Of a stretch of DNA of 64,000 nt, positions 1 through 7,674 are shown piece after piece. The DNA comes from Pseudomonas sp. ZH-FAD (GTDB lineage: Bacteria; Pseudomonadota; Gammaproteobacteria; Pseudomonadales; Pseudomonadaceae): assembly GCF_002803095.1 (NCBI RefSeq), contig NZ_PGLR01000022.1, positions 1 to 64,000 on the forward strand, in the 5' to 3' direction. The stretch's first letter is position 1; every line of letters begins with the position of its first letter. The position numbers and the translations under genes were made by a program. The notes under the pieces were generated by a model, which was not told the origin of the DNA, ran no database searches, and saw only the letters and a program-made list of their open reading frames with translations.

Positions 1-25
1 CTGCGTCGCTGCGCTCCGACTGCCC

Positions 26-112
26 GGCCGGATGGCCGTGGAACAGGTGGCCAGATGGCCCTGGAATGCCTGGCCAGATGAGAGCGGACTGGGTGGCCGG
101 ATGGCGTGGAAT
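26..112. repeat. Four tandem copies of a 23-bp repeat, possible IS21-type transposon end
   Basis: Four imperfect copies begin at 26, 49, 72 and 95, exactly 23 bp apart. Each starts with GGCCRGATG and most end in a GTGGAA-like block; the third copy is the most diverged. Such multiple short terminal repeats are typical of the ends of IS21-family elements, where they bind the transposase. No transposase gene lies inside the window, so the element would extend to the left. The repeat is seen directly; the assignment to IS21 is inference from memory of the family. Confidence 0.5.
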
Positions 113-319
113 CCGCAATTTCGAGATTCCTGCCGAGCCATTGAAGCTAGCGCCAGCAAGATTTCCAGGCTGCAACAGACCAAACCCCACGTCTACGCGG
201 CCTGGCTGCAATGGATGGATTCTGATCAGGCCAAGCAAACAGTGCACAAGATCCTCAGCGGGCAGCACCAACGCACACCGGCCACCTCCTCCAACCATGC
301 AGCTCTGGGAGGTCAGTAG
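104..319 (+). pseudogene. Possible 3' fragment of an unknown gene next to the repeat
   Basis: A reading frame runs out of the tandem repeat and stops at 317-319, just before the Shine-Dalgarno region of the next gene. Its product from about base 104 (starting MAWNPQFRD) is a plausible soluble, Lys/Gln-rich chain of about 71 residues. I recognise no family. Its 5' part lies in the 23-bp repeats, so it may be the tail of a gene cut by a transposon end. It could also be chance; the tight coupling to the next gene is the only support. Confidence 0.25.
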
Positions 320-323
320 TCCG

Positions 324-1049
324 ATGCGTGCAACCAAAATCAAAATCCAGGATCTGTCGATCCCATGCTTAATCAGCAGCGACAATGGGCGTTACTGGCC
401 GATACGCCCCATTTGCGAAGCTATGGGGCTGAACTGGCATGCTCAAGCCGCCAAGCTACAGCCTCCTCGTTATACGCCGACTGAGCATGACGTTGCCCTG
501 CCCGGTGAGCCACTGCTGAAACGGATGCTTTGCCTCCCTCAGTCGGAGTTCGAGTTTTGGCTGAAAAGCCTAAGCTCGCGCAAAGTATCCCCGAGCGCCC
601 GCATGCGACTCGACCAGTTGCGCGCACATTTCTTTGGTGAGCCTATGTCGATGGCAGCGCCGACACTGCCAACTGCAACAGCAGCACCTGCAGTCCTCAA
701 GCGCATTTTGAATTGGCGAGCGCAGCAGGCTGAGCCAGCAAACCGTAAAGCCATGATTAAAGATCTCGCCGATCAATTTAATGCGAAAAACGGTTTTCAA
801 ATTGCCGAAACGCAGGAGCACCAATTGCGCGGTGCCGTCGCATCGCTCAGCACGATCATCTATCAGCATGATCGTGCAAGGGCGCCGAGCCAGATGCCTG
901 TCTCACAGCGAGTCGATGCGATCATCAAATCTATCGTGGATGCCCGCCCCCAACGCCTCCACTTACAGGACTCAGACTTCGCGGCTCTGCTGTGCAGCAT
1001 TGAGCTGGAGGGACAACATCACAGCAACGCTCAGCACGAACAGCCCTAG
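324..1049 (+). CDS. Phage antirepressor-like protein (P22_AR_N-type N-terminus)
   Basis: The 241-residue product begins MRATKIKIQDLSIPCL. Its first 60 residues resemble the N-terminal domain of P22-type antirepressors: a short beta segment, then 'DNGRYWPIRPICEAMGLNW' and a following 'AQAAKLQ'. In phages this domain joins DNA-binding or antirepressor proteins. The C-terminal 150 residues are Ala/Gln-rich and unassigned. The start at 324 is chosen because GGGAGG lies about 10 bases upstream; the open frame reaches further left but through the repeat region. It is followed after 3 bases by the next small gene, so the two are probably co-transcribed. It points to phage- or ICE-derived DNA. Confidence 0.6.
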   Translation: MRATKIKIQDLSIPCLISSDNGRYWPIRPICEAMGLNWHAQAAKLQPPRYTPTEHDVALPGEPLLKRMLCLPQSEFEFWLKSLSSRKVSPSARMRLDQLRAHFFGEPMSMAAPTLPTATAAPAVLKRILNWRAQQAEPANRKAMIKDLADQFNAKNGFQIAETQEHQLRGAVASLSTIIYQHDRARAPSQMPVSQRVDAIIKSIVDARPQRLHLQDSDFAALLCSIELEGQHHSNAQHEQP

Positions 1050-1052
1050 ACC

Positions 1053-1448
1053 ATGGCCACACTTGAAGAGGTGATTGCCGCGCTGTACTCGGCAGGCGAG
1101 CCGATGAGCGGCAGTGGCATGAGCGACACTGAGGCCATGGCCTACGCACGGCAGCATTTTGTTTATGGCGGCTACTGCTTGGTGCGCAACTGGCGCTGGC
1201 TCGATCTGACGGTCACTGAAAGTCAGCGTCTGCTGCTGGCGCAGACCCGACGACAGCCGGCACTGATCTATGCACACACCGTCATCTATGACAGCGAACG
1301 TCGTTGGGACGTAGGAGATTTCGTACGAACCTCTCTTCTGCACCATCACGAGGAGTTCCATTTCAGAACGCTCAATACAGCCTACTTGCTTCTAGGACCA
1401 GGCACGCGCATCCAAGTCAGCGCAGACGCCGTTGCGAGCATTTTCTGA
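1053..1448 (+). CDS. Small accessory protein, DUF6957-like
   Basis: The product has 131 residues and no signal peptide or membrane segment. The C-terminal half carries the pattern 'DVGDFVRTS' followed by 'FHFRTLNTAYLLLG'. The gene at 1484 carries a similar pattern ('SDGTFIHTS' then 'GSFYVIL'), so the two are likely distant paralogues. I recall this pattern from short proteins of Pseudomonas mobile elements grouped as DUF6957, but cannot verify the name. Function is unknown. It lies 3 bases behind the antirepressor-like gene and 35 bases before its presumed paralogue. Confidence 0.55.
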   Translation: MATLEEVIAALYSAGEPMSGSGMSDTEAMAYARQHFVYGGYCLVRNWRWLDLTVTESQRLLLAQTRRQPALIYAHTVIYDSERRWDVGDFVRTSLLHHHEEFHFRTLNTAYLLLGPGTRIQVSADAVASIF

Positions 1449-1483
1449 TCAAGCCGAAGCAATAACTATCTGTCGACATAGCT

Positions 1484-1828
1484 ATGTATACACACCCCAT
1501 TTTGCTGAAGCTGCTTGAGCAAGTCGACGACCTGCCATTCAGCAAGCCCGTAACTGGCTACCTGGCTGATGCATATATTCGCGGCTCTAGCGGCTACGGG
1601 ATCACGTATCGGCATGTGAGAGCTGATCGCTTCAGTGACGGCACCTTCATTCATACCTCGGCCATCGTTCAGGTCGAGCGAGAGGGGCCGTTTTGGGTAC
1701 TGCACACGTTGAGCGGCAGCTTCTACGTAATCCTCAGCTTCAACATTCTGAAGGGGACGCAATCACTGGATGACTACCTGCATCGGCTGCTAACTATGGC
1801 TCACCCCGAGCCATGGCAGCTGCATTAA
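1484..1828 (+). CDS. Small accessory protein related to the preceding gene
   Basis: The product has 114 residues. The central part 'DRFSDGTFIHTS' and the following Trp/Phe/Tyr-rich beta-type stretch match the layout of the C-terminal half of the gene at 1053. No catalytic motif, signal peptide or membrane segment is visible. It is the last gene before a repeat-rich spacer with a clear terminator at 2098-2123. It is probably transcribed with the two preceding genes. The role is unknown. Confidence 0.5.
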   Translation: MYTHPILLKLLEQVDDLPFSKPVTGYLADAYIRGSSGYGITYRHVRADRFSDGTFIHTSAIVQVEREGPFWVLHTLSGSFYVILSFNILKGTQSLDDYLHRLLTMAHPEPWQLH

Positions 1829-1928
1829 GCAGCAATGTAATCGCCGGTCTGCGACAGAGCCTGCGTATCGCGGGAAGCGCTACGACACCCAGTGAGTGTC
1901 GCGGCATACATTGCGACACACGTGGGCT

Positions 1929-2004
1929 GTCGCACACGCGCGTTGCGACACACTGGCTATATCGCAGCGATACACCAGTCATGTCGCACACGCAGCTTGC
2001 GACA
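1929..2004. repeat. Two copies of an inverted-repeat cassette (TGTCGCA / TGCGACA)
   Basis: TGTCGCA at 1929 and 1983 is followed each time, after the same 9-base spacer starting CACGC, by TGCGACA. This gives two identical-armed palindromes 54 bp apart. Further TGCGACAC units occur at 1912 and an inverted GTGTCGC near 1897. The arrangement fits multiple binding sites for a replication initiator, recombinase or repressor. No regulator is assigned. Confidence 0.6.
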
Positions 2005-2097
2005 CCTTTATTGTGCCGGTAGCGGCAGTTTGAGTGCCCAGTACGACGCTGAAAGTGGCCCGAACCGACACCGAGCTGGCCAGTTGTGGCGCTCCGC

Positions 2098-2123
2098 GTG
2101 CCAAAACTGGCACTGTTTTTTTT
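2098..2123 (+). terminator. Intrinsic terminator
   Basis: A 6-bp stem GTGCCA/TGGCAC with a 4-base loop is followed after two bases by eight T residues (2116-2123). It would end the transcript that covers the small genes between 324 and 1828. Confidence 0.75.
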
Positions 2124-2385
2124 GGTTATATTATCGCTACAACCCTTGAAAACACTGACTTCGGCGACTTTTTTCATAACCAAATCGCCACTGCGTGGCT
2201 AGCATTTTTGAATGCCCCTTCTCTTCTGCATCAGCCATGCGACGCTTCGTGCCTTGGCGCTCGACACTTCAGCGCCATCGGCGCTGGCTGCTTTTCGATT
2301 TTGATGACAAAACGCTTGCGCGCGCTTTTGCTCACGGCGCACGCTGAATACAGATGAGGCGTGTCGCGTGAGTGAGAGCGCGCAT

Positions 2386-2410
2386 CCCTTACTCGCGGCG
2401 CGAGTAAGGG
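2386..2410. repeat. 25-bp perfect palindrome upstream of the recombinase gene
   Basis: Two 12-base arms, CCCTTACTCGCG and CGCGAGTAAGGG, surround a single central base. It lies about 130 bases ahead of the recombinase-like start at 2543. It could be an operator or a recombination crossover or core site. An intrinsic terminator is unlikely because no T run follows on either strand. Confidence 0.6.
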
Positions 2411-2542
2411 GGCGTTGTGGCAGTTCGGACGGAACGAGAAAAAACGGAGCGAAGGCGGAGTGTTTCAGTGGAGTTCGAGCTGACACAACGCTCTTCGCGT
2501 AGCGGCTTAGCTTTGTCATCAAACAATAAGAAGAGACGAGCT

Positions 2543-3487
2543 ATGCACCCCACTACCCTCCAAAAAACCAAAATACGCACCAGCAACTTTTATCGGACTC
2601 GCTGCGGCGAGGCAGATCCATCTTCGGCGCAGGTCTGCGCGGCTTTGCTCGCGTGCGCCCCCGAGTTTAGGCCCAATGCATTCAGCACGCTGAAGAGCCA
2701 GATCGTGGCCGATCAGTTAGCTCGGGGTCATGTCGAGGCCGCCGAGGAAATCCGACAGCTGATCAATCCTGTCACCGCACCGGGCTCCACACTCGACCGC
2801 AAACCCAAGCTAAGCACGGTTAAGAAAGTGTCGAAAGAAGACACCGAACAACTGTTCAAGCATCTCAGAGCCCACGGCCACCAAGACGAAGCCGCTGCGC
2901 TGGTCTTGGCCTACTTTCTCGGCGTGCGCCCCTGTGAGATGCGCACGATCCTGGTGGTCGGAAACGAAGTCCGAATTATTGGTGGCAAGAAAAGCGCGCC
3001 TCTGCATCGCGGTGCCGACCGGACCCTGCTCATCGAGATACCCAAAATTCTGAAAGCGATCCGATGGGCCGCGAAGAGACTGGCTGAAAGTGAGCGCACC
3101 AACACCGCGATCAGAGACCGCCTCCGCCAGGAGTGCCGAACGCTATGGCCAAGGCGCAAGAAGCATCCGACGCTGAAAAGCTTTCGCCACAATTTCAGTG
3201 CCGCCCAAAAAGCCGCTGGAGTTGGTACCGAGACAGCTGCCTATGTCATGGGACATCAATCAACAGCCTCACAAGAGGTCTACGGAGACCGTCGCGCCGG
3301 TGACGCGAGTCAGATTAATGTCAAGCCGGTGGGGGATGCCGATTTGTCCAAGATACGTAAACCCAAGGCGCATCCCAGATACGGCGCCGGTCGAGTACTG
3401 GAGCGGATTGAGGTACCCACCCCAGCGCGCAAGAGTTGTGAGGCAGCGGGGCGCCGAATAGGCGAGAGCGATCAAACATCATGGTGA
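2543..3487 (+). CDS. Tyrosine recombinase/integrase-like protein
   Basis: The product has 314 residues from the ATG at 2543. The C-terminal half has the layout of a tyrosine recombinase catalytic domain. 'GVRPCEM' carries the first Arg, 'LKSFRHNF' corresponds to the HxxR box with Lys in place of His, 'MGHQS' gives the second His and 'VYGD' the nucleophilic Tyr. The N-terminal part, about 90 residues, would be the core-binding domain. A GTG at 2417 would extend the frame, but that stretch is very Arg/Ser-rich and unlike a protein; a weak GACGAG precedes 2543. It probably mobilises or once mobilised the left-hand block. Confidence 0.65.
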   Translation: MHPTTLQKTKIRTSNFYRTRCGEADPSSAQVCAALLACAPEFRPNAFSTLKSQIVADQLARGHVEAAEEIRQLINPVTAPGSTLDRKPKLSTVKKVSKEDTEQLFKHLRAHGHQDEAAALVLAYFLGVRPCEMRTILVVGNEVRIIGGKKSAPLHRGADRTLLIEIPKILKAIRWAAKRLAESERTNTAIRDRLRQECRTLWPRRKKHPTLKSFRHNFSAAQKAAGVGTETAAYVMGHQSTASQEVYGDRRAGDASQINVKPVGDADLSKIRKPKAHPRYGAGRVLERIEVPTPARKSCEAAGRRIGESDQTSW

Positions 3488-3589
3488 GCGGTTAAGAGCC
3501 ACTGAGGCTGTTGACCGCTTGAAATTGCTGATACGACGTATCGTGTGCCGGAAAACGCAGGCAGACACGTACCCAGAGGGAGGTCGCCA

Positions 3590-3904
3590 ATGAAGATCCC
3601 AGCGATGGAACAGACCGAGTCAATCCATGATGTCCTGTGCGACGTTTGTGGCGAAAGCACGCGCGTTGAAGGGTATGGGTTGCAATTCGGCACTCTTCAC
3701 GCCAGTTGGGGTTATGGCTCGACCCATGATGGCGAACGCTATGAGGTCCATCTGTGCGAACCCTGTTTTTTCAGGACGATTTCTGGCCTCAGGCGAGAGT
3801 GCATGGTGAACTTCATGTTCAGCGAGGAGGACAAGGACCTCAGTGATTTTGGGCGCGTTGCTCGCGATGACTTTTTCAATGACGGAGGTACCTCGACCTC
3901 CTGA
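3590..3904 (+). CDS. Small zinc-ribbon-like hypothetical protein
   Basis: The product has 104 residues. It carries 'CDVCG' near residue 17 and 'CEPC' near residue 60, two CxxC pairs that could bind one zinc ion, with an acidic C-terminus. The start at 3590 is preceded by GAGGGAGG at a spacing of 7 bases, better than the earlier ATG at 3545. I recall similar short proteins in Pseudomonas accessory regions, without known role. It stands alone between the recombinase-like gene and a convergent membrane protein gene. Confidence 0.6.
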   Translation: MKIPAMEQTESIHDVLCDVCGESTRVEGYGLQFGTLHASWGYGSTHDGERYEVHLCEPCFFRTISGLRRECMVNFMFSEEDKDLSDFGRVARDDFFNDGGTSTS

Positions 3905-4040
3905 TTTTTCGCCTGCGCAGCATCCCAGGCTTATCTGGCATTCCCCTCACACCGGCCCATAGGCTCTGTTGGCGCGAGCACCGGAAAAGCTGGAGGCGCC
4001 ATAGCTTTTGAGGCGGGTAACGACGTCACCATCCGCTTGA

Positions 4041-4646
4041 TTACTCGTGGATGTAAGCCCAGCGCCCCAGCAAAGTTTTCGACTCGACCTGCTCATAATT
4101 CTGCCTTGGCAGGTAAACGAGCTGGTCCCAGTTCAAACCACTCCCCGCCTTGAACAACAGAGCCCATGGATTGCCATAGAAACCTTTGAGTGCCGCCTCG
4201 CCCGTTACAATCTCAAGCAGCGGCAGCCTAACTGGGATCGCCTGGACAAAATCAGGTACCAGTTGCTCCAAGCGCTCAGGTGGCTCTCCGGTAGCCTCAA
4301 TGTAGTGCTCTATCGCGAGGATCAAAACATCAGCACGATCACCCGCCAGTTCATAGGCTTTCATTCTCATTGCTGCTCCCGCCTGCAAACCGGCAAAGCC
4401 GCCCAGAAGCACACCCAGCATGATGGCCGGGAAATACTCCCGCCACTTTCGGCTCACCAGCATAACCAGCAGCGCAACAAGCACGTGGATGGCGGAATAA
4501 ACCACCACGAAGAAAACAACTACCTCCAGGCTGGTACGCTCCCATGGCGCATAACCTAGCAGAGGCAGCCCCCCCATGATCAGGCTCGGGGCGACCGCAA
4601 GGAGTGCTGCCTTGAAAAAGCCAGACTGCAGAATTTTCTTTCGCAA
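4041..4646 (-). CDS. Hypothetical inner-membrane protein with periplasmic tail
   Basis: The product has 201 residues. Hydrophobic segments lie at about residues 10-33, 40-65 and 70-92, so three membrane helices are likely, followed by a soluble C-terminal domain of about 105 residues. That domain has the look 'LAIEHYIEATGEPPERLEQLVPDF', seen in proteins with a pseudopilin-like tail ('the older the helix, then a PP.L..L.P.f'). No enzyme motif is visible. It is divergent from nothing obvious and lies 49 bases downstream of the short gene ending at 4696, possibly co-transcribed with it. Confidence 0.5.
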   Translation of the reverse strand: MRKKILQSGFFKAALLAVAPSLIMGGLPLLGYAPWERTSLEVVVFFVVVYSAIHVLVALLVMLVSRKWREYFPAIMLGVLLGGFAGLQAGAAMRMKAYELAGDRADVLILAIEHYIEATGEPPERLEQLVPDFVQAIPVRLPLLEIVTGEAALKGFYGNPWALLFKAGSGLNWDQLVYLPRQNYEQVESKTLLGRWAYIHE

Positions 4647-4695
4647 TTATTCGTCAACTCTCAAAAGAGCCAGAGAAAGACCAACGAGTAGCCGC

Positions 4696-4995
4696 CTACA
4701 AAGGTTGAATGGATACGGCCTTCCATCCCCAGCTTTCACGCTTCTTGTTGTAGGCCTGTACCGCTGTACCGGAAACCTGCTGGCCGTCTTTGATCTCGCA
4801 GCGCTCCACCAGATGCCGAGGAATAAAAATTTCGCTCGGGGTAAAACCCATACCGTTAGAGACGCGAACCGCCTCGGTGAAGTCCTTGCGCAACAGATCT
4901 CCTGGCACTTTCTCGCTCGCCTTCGCGGCAAGCACGCGGTATTGGGGACCACGCTTCGAAACATAGCGAACAAGCTGCACCTCGATGACCACCAT
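4696..4995 (-). CDS. Short unknown protein abutting the glcB junction, start possibly lost
   Basis: The frame encodes about 99 residues from an ATG that lies inside the glcB remnant (around 4990-4995), beginning [12 protein letters not shown]. The C-terminal half ('[20 protein letters not shown]') looks like a small beta-barrel or OB-type nucleic-acid-binding fold, but I cannot name a family. No Shine-Dalgarno sequence precedes this ATG. The junction between accessory DNA and glcB is at about 4985, so the natural 5' end may have been cut off by the rearrangement. Confidence 0.4.
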   Translation of the reverse strand: MVVIEVQLVRYVSKRGPQYRVLAAKASEKVPGDLLRKDFTEAVRVSNGMGFTPSEIFIPRHLVERCEIKDGQQVSGTAVQAYNKKRESWGWKAVSIQPL

Positions 4996-6367
4996 CATGG
5001 ATTGCGAGGACTCGGTGACCGCCGTCGACGCCGACGACAAGGTAGTGGTCTACCGCAACTGGCTGGGCCTGATGAAGGGCGATCTCGCCGAAACCCTGGA
5101 CAAAGGCGGCAAGACCATTGTCCGCCGGCTGAACCCGGATCGCGTCTACACCGGCGCCGACGGTGCCGAGCTGGTTCTGCACGGCCGCAGCCTGCTGTTC
5201 GTGCGCAACGTCGGCCACCTGATGACCAACCCGGCGATCCTCGACGGCGAAGGCAACGAGATTCCCGAAGGCATCCTCGACGCGGTGGTCACCAGCACCA
5301 TCGCCCTGCACGACCTCCAGCGTCGCGGCAACTCGCGCAGCGGCTCGGTGTACATCGTCAAGCCGAAGATGCACGGCCCCACCGAAGTGGCCTTCGCCGA
5401 CCAGTTGTTCGGCCGCGTCGAGGATCTGCTCGGCCTGCCGCGCCACACCCTGAAGATGGGCATCATGGACGAGGAGCGGCGCACCAGCGTCAACCTCAAG
5501 GCCTGCATCGCCGCGGCCAAGGACCGCGTGGCCTTCATCAACACCGGCTTCCTCGACCGCACCGGCGACGAGATGCACACCGCCATGGAAGCCGGCGCCA
5601 TGCTGCGCAAGGGCGACATGAACTCCACCCCGTGGATCGCCGCCTACGAGCGCAACAACGTGCTGGTCGGCCTGGCTTGCGGCCTGCGCGGCCGGGCGCA
5701 GATCGGCAAGGGCATGTGGGCGATGCCCGACCTGATGGCGGCCATGCTCGAACAGAAGATCGGCCATCCCAAGGCTGGCGCCAACACCGCCTGGGTGCCC
5801 TCGCCCACCGCCGCCACCCTGCACGCCCTGCACTACCACAAGGTCGACGTACAGGCCGTGCAGCAGGAACTAGAACTCATCGATCTCGCCAGCCAGCGCG
5901 ACGGCCTGCTGCGCGACCTGCTCAGCGTGCCGGTGGCCGCCGCACGCGACTGGAGCGCCGCCGATATCCAGGAAGAGCTGGACAACAACTGCCAGGGCAT
6001 CTTCGGCTACGTGGTGCGCTGGGTCGAACAAGGCGTCGGCTGCTCCAAGGTGCCGGACATCCACGACGTCGGCCTGATGGAAGACCGCGCCACCCTGCGC
6101 ATCTCCAGCCAGCACATCGCCAACTGGCTGCACCACGGAGTGGTGAGCGAGCAGCAGATCCGCGAAACCCTACAACGCATGGCCCAGGTGGTGGACGGGC
6201 AGAACGCCGGCGATGCGGCCTACCGACCGATGGCGCCGGACGTCGACGCCTCCCACGCCTTCCGCGCCACCTACGACCTGGTGTTCAAGGGTCGCGAGCA
6301 ACCCAGCGGCTACACCGAACCGCAACTGCACGCCTGGCGCCTGCGCTTCAAGCAAGAGGCGTACTGA
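4985..6367 (+). pseudogene. glcB: Malate synthase G, N-terminally truncated
   Basis: The frame encodes 460 residues matching the C-terminal two thirds of malate synthase G (usual length about 725), starting at the conserved '[10 protein letters not shown]' segment. Malate synthase G condenses glyoxylate and acetyl-CoA to malate. The catalytic barrel core and C-terminal plug are present ('[15 protein letters not shown]', '[11 protein letters not shown]'), but roughly 265 N-terminal residues are missing. No Shine-Dalgarno sequence precedes 4985, and the upstream bases do not encode the missing part in any frame. I read it as a pseudogene made by insertion or deletion joining the 1-4984 block to glcB. 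An intact copy elsewhere is possible. Confidence 0.9.
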
Positions 6368-6389
6368 CCAGCCCACGCCCGCACCGGGA

Positions 6390-6818
6390 TCACTTCACCA
6401 GTAATACCGGTACGGGCACCTCATGCACCACCCGGGTAGCGACGGAGCCCATCAGCAGATTGCCCAGGTTGCCCATACCACGGGTTCCCATGATCACGGT
6501 ATCGCAACCGTATGCCTTGACGGCCTGGACAATCTCGTCGATGACCTCACCGACCAGGGCATGAACCTCGACGCGAACACCCGCCTTTTCAAGCAGCGCA
6601 GCCGCCTCGGCAGCGATCTCCTGGGCATGATTGAGAGCCCCAGCATGCAGCTGCTCCAGCATGACAGCAGACACATAGTCGCCATGGAGCTTGGAGGTGG
6701 TCTGCACGTTGATCACATGCACCTGGATACTCGGGTACTCGCCGGCCAGATCCAGCAGATACTGGATAGCGCGCCTGGCCGAGGCCGAACCGTCAAAGGG
6801 AAGCAGTACATTACGCAT
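6390..6818 (-). CDS. Universal stress protein (UspA family)
   Basis: The product has 142 residues with a single Usp domain. It begins MRNVLLPFDGS and ends with the nucleotide-binding signature G-x2-G-x9-G-S in 'GTRGMGNLGNLLMGS', so it is of the ATP-binding type. Usp proteins are cytoplasmic and support survival in stress or low-oxygen conditions. The start at 6818 is backed by AAGGAG upstream; longer frames upstream read through non-coding sequence. It is convergent with the glcB remnant, and its promoter would lie at 6819-6927. It probably belongs to the core chromosome rather than the catabolic island. Confidence 0.9.
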   Translation of the reverse strand: MRNVLLPFDGSASARRAIQYLLDLAGEYPSIQVHVINVQTTSKLHGDYVSAVMLEQLHAGALNHAQEIAAEAAALLEKAGVRVEVHALVGEVIDEIVQAVKAYGCDTVIMGTRGMGNLGNLLMGSVATRVVHEVPVPVLLVK

Positions 6819-6927
6819 GACAACTCCTTGGGTTGACTGGGTTGATCTTGTGCATCGCCGGATAATTTTCCCTATCTCCGCACGCACAGACCCGTGACCT
6901 GGGTCAATCAGAACTGGATCCATCCTG

Positions 6928-7674
6928 TCACTTCTTGGCGAAAAACGAACTAAACGCCGTCTGCGCCTCTTGCCCAGCGCAGCAGCGCAGAAAATCCTTT
7001 TCTTCCGCATCCATGATCTGTCCGACCTTGTCGCGTTGCTGCTCGACAAGCAGGCGCTTGGTAGTCGCCAAGGCCTGAACCGGTAAACGGGCCAGAGCCT
7101 CGGCCCGCTCGATAGCACGCTCAAGGGCGGTGCCATCCTCAACTACCTCGTTGAGCAGGCCAATCTCACGGGCCGTATCGGCCAGGAAGGGCTCACCGAA
7201 AAAAAGCAGATTTGCCGCTACCTTACTGCCCGCCAGCCTGGGCAGCAGGTAGGTCGAGGCGCCCTCCGGGCATAGCCCCAGCCCCACGAACGGCAGCCGG
7301 AACTTGCTGCTACGCCCCGCGTAGGCCAGGTCACAATGCAGCAACAGGGTCGTGCCGATACCAATGGCATAACCTTCGACTGCCGCCACCACCGGCTTGG
7401 AAACGGTCGCCAAGATGCGCAGGAAACCGATACCGGGAACAGCATCTGCGTCCTTGAGACGCTGGAAGTCCGCCAGATCGTTGCCTGCAGTGAAGTGCCC
7501 GCCTTCACCGGTCAGAACGATTGCCCTCACCCCCACGTCGTCATCCGCCGCCTGTAGCGCTTCACCCAACTGAACGTAGGTCACCGTATCCAGCGCATTG
7601 CGACGCTCCGGGCGGTTGATGCCGATCAGACACACTCCGTCACCCCTGTGCCTGACCTGGATACTGGTCGACAC
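6928..7674 (-). CDS. Enoyl-CoA hydratase/isomerase (crotonase)
   Basis: The product has 248 residues from a GTG start at 7674. That start overlaps the TAG stop of the upstream dehydrogenase, a typical translational coupling. Crotonase signatures are present: oxyanion-hole segments 'GGHFTAGNDL' and 'EGYAIGIGTTL', and 'CPEGASTYLLPR', whose Glu resembles the catalytic residue of delta3,delta2-enoyl-CoA isomerases. The first hydratase Glu position appears replaced by Phe, so isomerase activity is as likely as hydratase activity. It is the leftmost gene of the catabolic island and is co-transcribed with the SDR gene from the operator-bearing promoter near 8520. Confidence 0.88.
   Translation of the reverse strand: MSTSIQVRHRGDGVCLIGINRPERRNALDTVTYVQLGEALQAADDDVGVRAIVLTGEGGHFTAGNDLADFQRLKDADAVPGIGFLRILATVSKPVVAAVEGYAIGIGTTLLLHCDLAYAGRSSKFRLPFVGLGLCPEGASTYLLPRLAGSKVAANLLFFGEPFLADTAREIGLLNEVVEDGTALERAIERAEALARLPVQALATTKRLLVEQQRDKVGQIMDAEEKDFLRCCAGQEAQTAFSSFFAKK

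Larger units (their letters stand above)
1829..2542. other. Gene-free spacer with paired hairpin repeats, terminator and perfect palindrome
   Basis: About 710 bases without a convincing gene. It holds two copies of a hairpin cassette (1929-1950 and 1983-2004), extra single copies of TTGCGACAC, an intrinsic terminator (2098-2123) and a 25-bp perfect palindrome (2386-2410) ahead of the recombinase-like gene. Short open frames here are repetitive and lack ribosome-binding sites. The content looks like regulatory or recombination DNA of a mobile element. Confidence 0.5.

Noticed and set aside
26..112. Tandem repeats as a CRISPR fragment
   Set aside because: The period is only 23 bp with no unique spacers, so it is a direct tandem repeat.
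4576..6564. Very long open frame overlapping the glcB remnant on the same strand
   Set aside because: It is Arg/Pro/His-rich and reads out of frame with recognisable malate synthase; it is a by-product of high GC content.
6819..6927. Possible Anr/FNR box ahead of the universal stress protein gene
   Set aside because: One half (ATCAA) fits but the left half does not match TTGAT at the required spacing.
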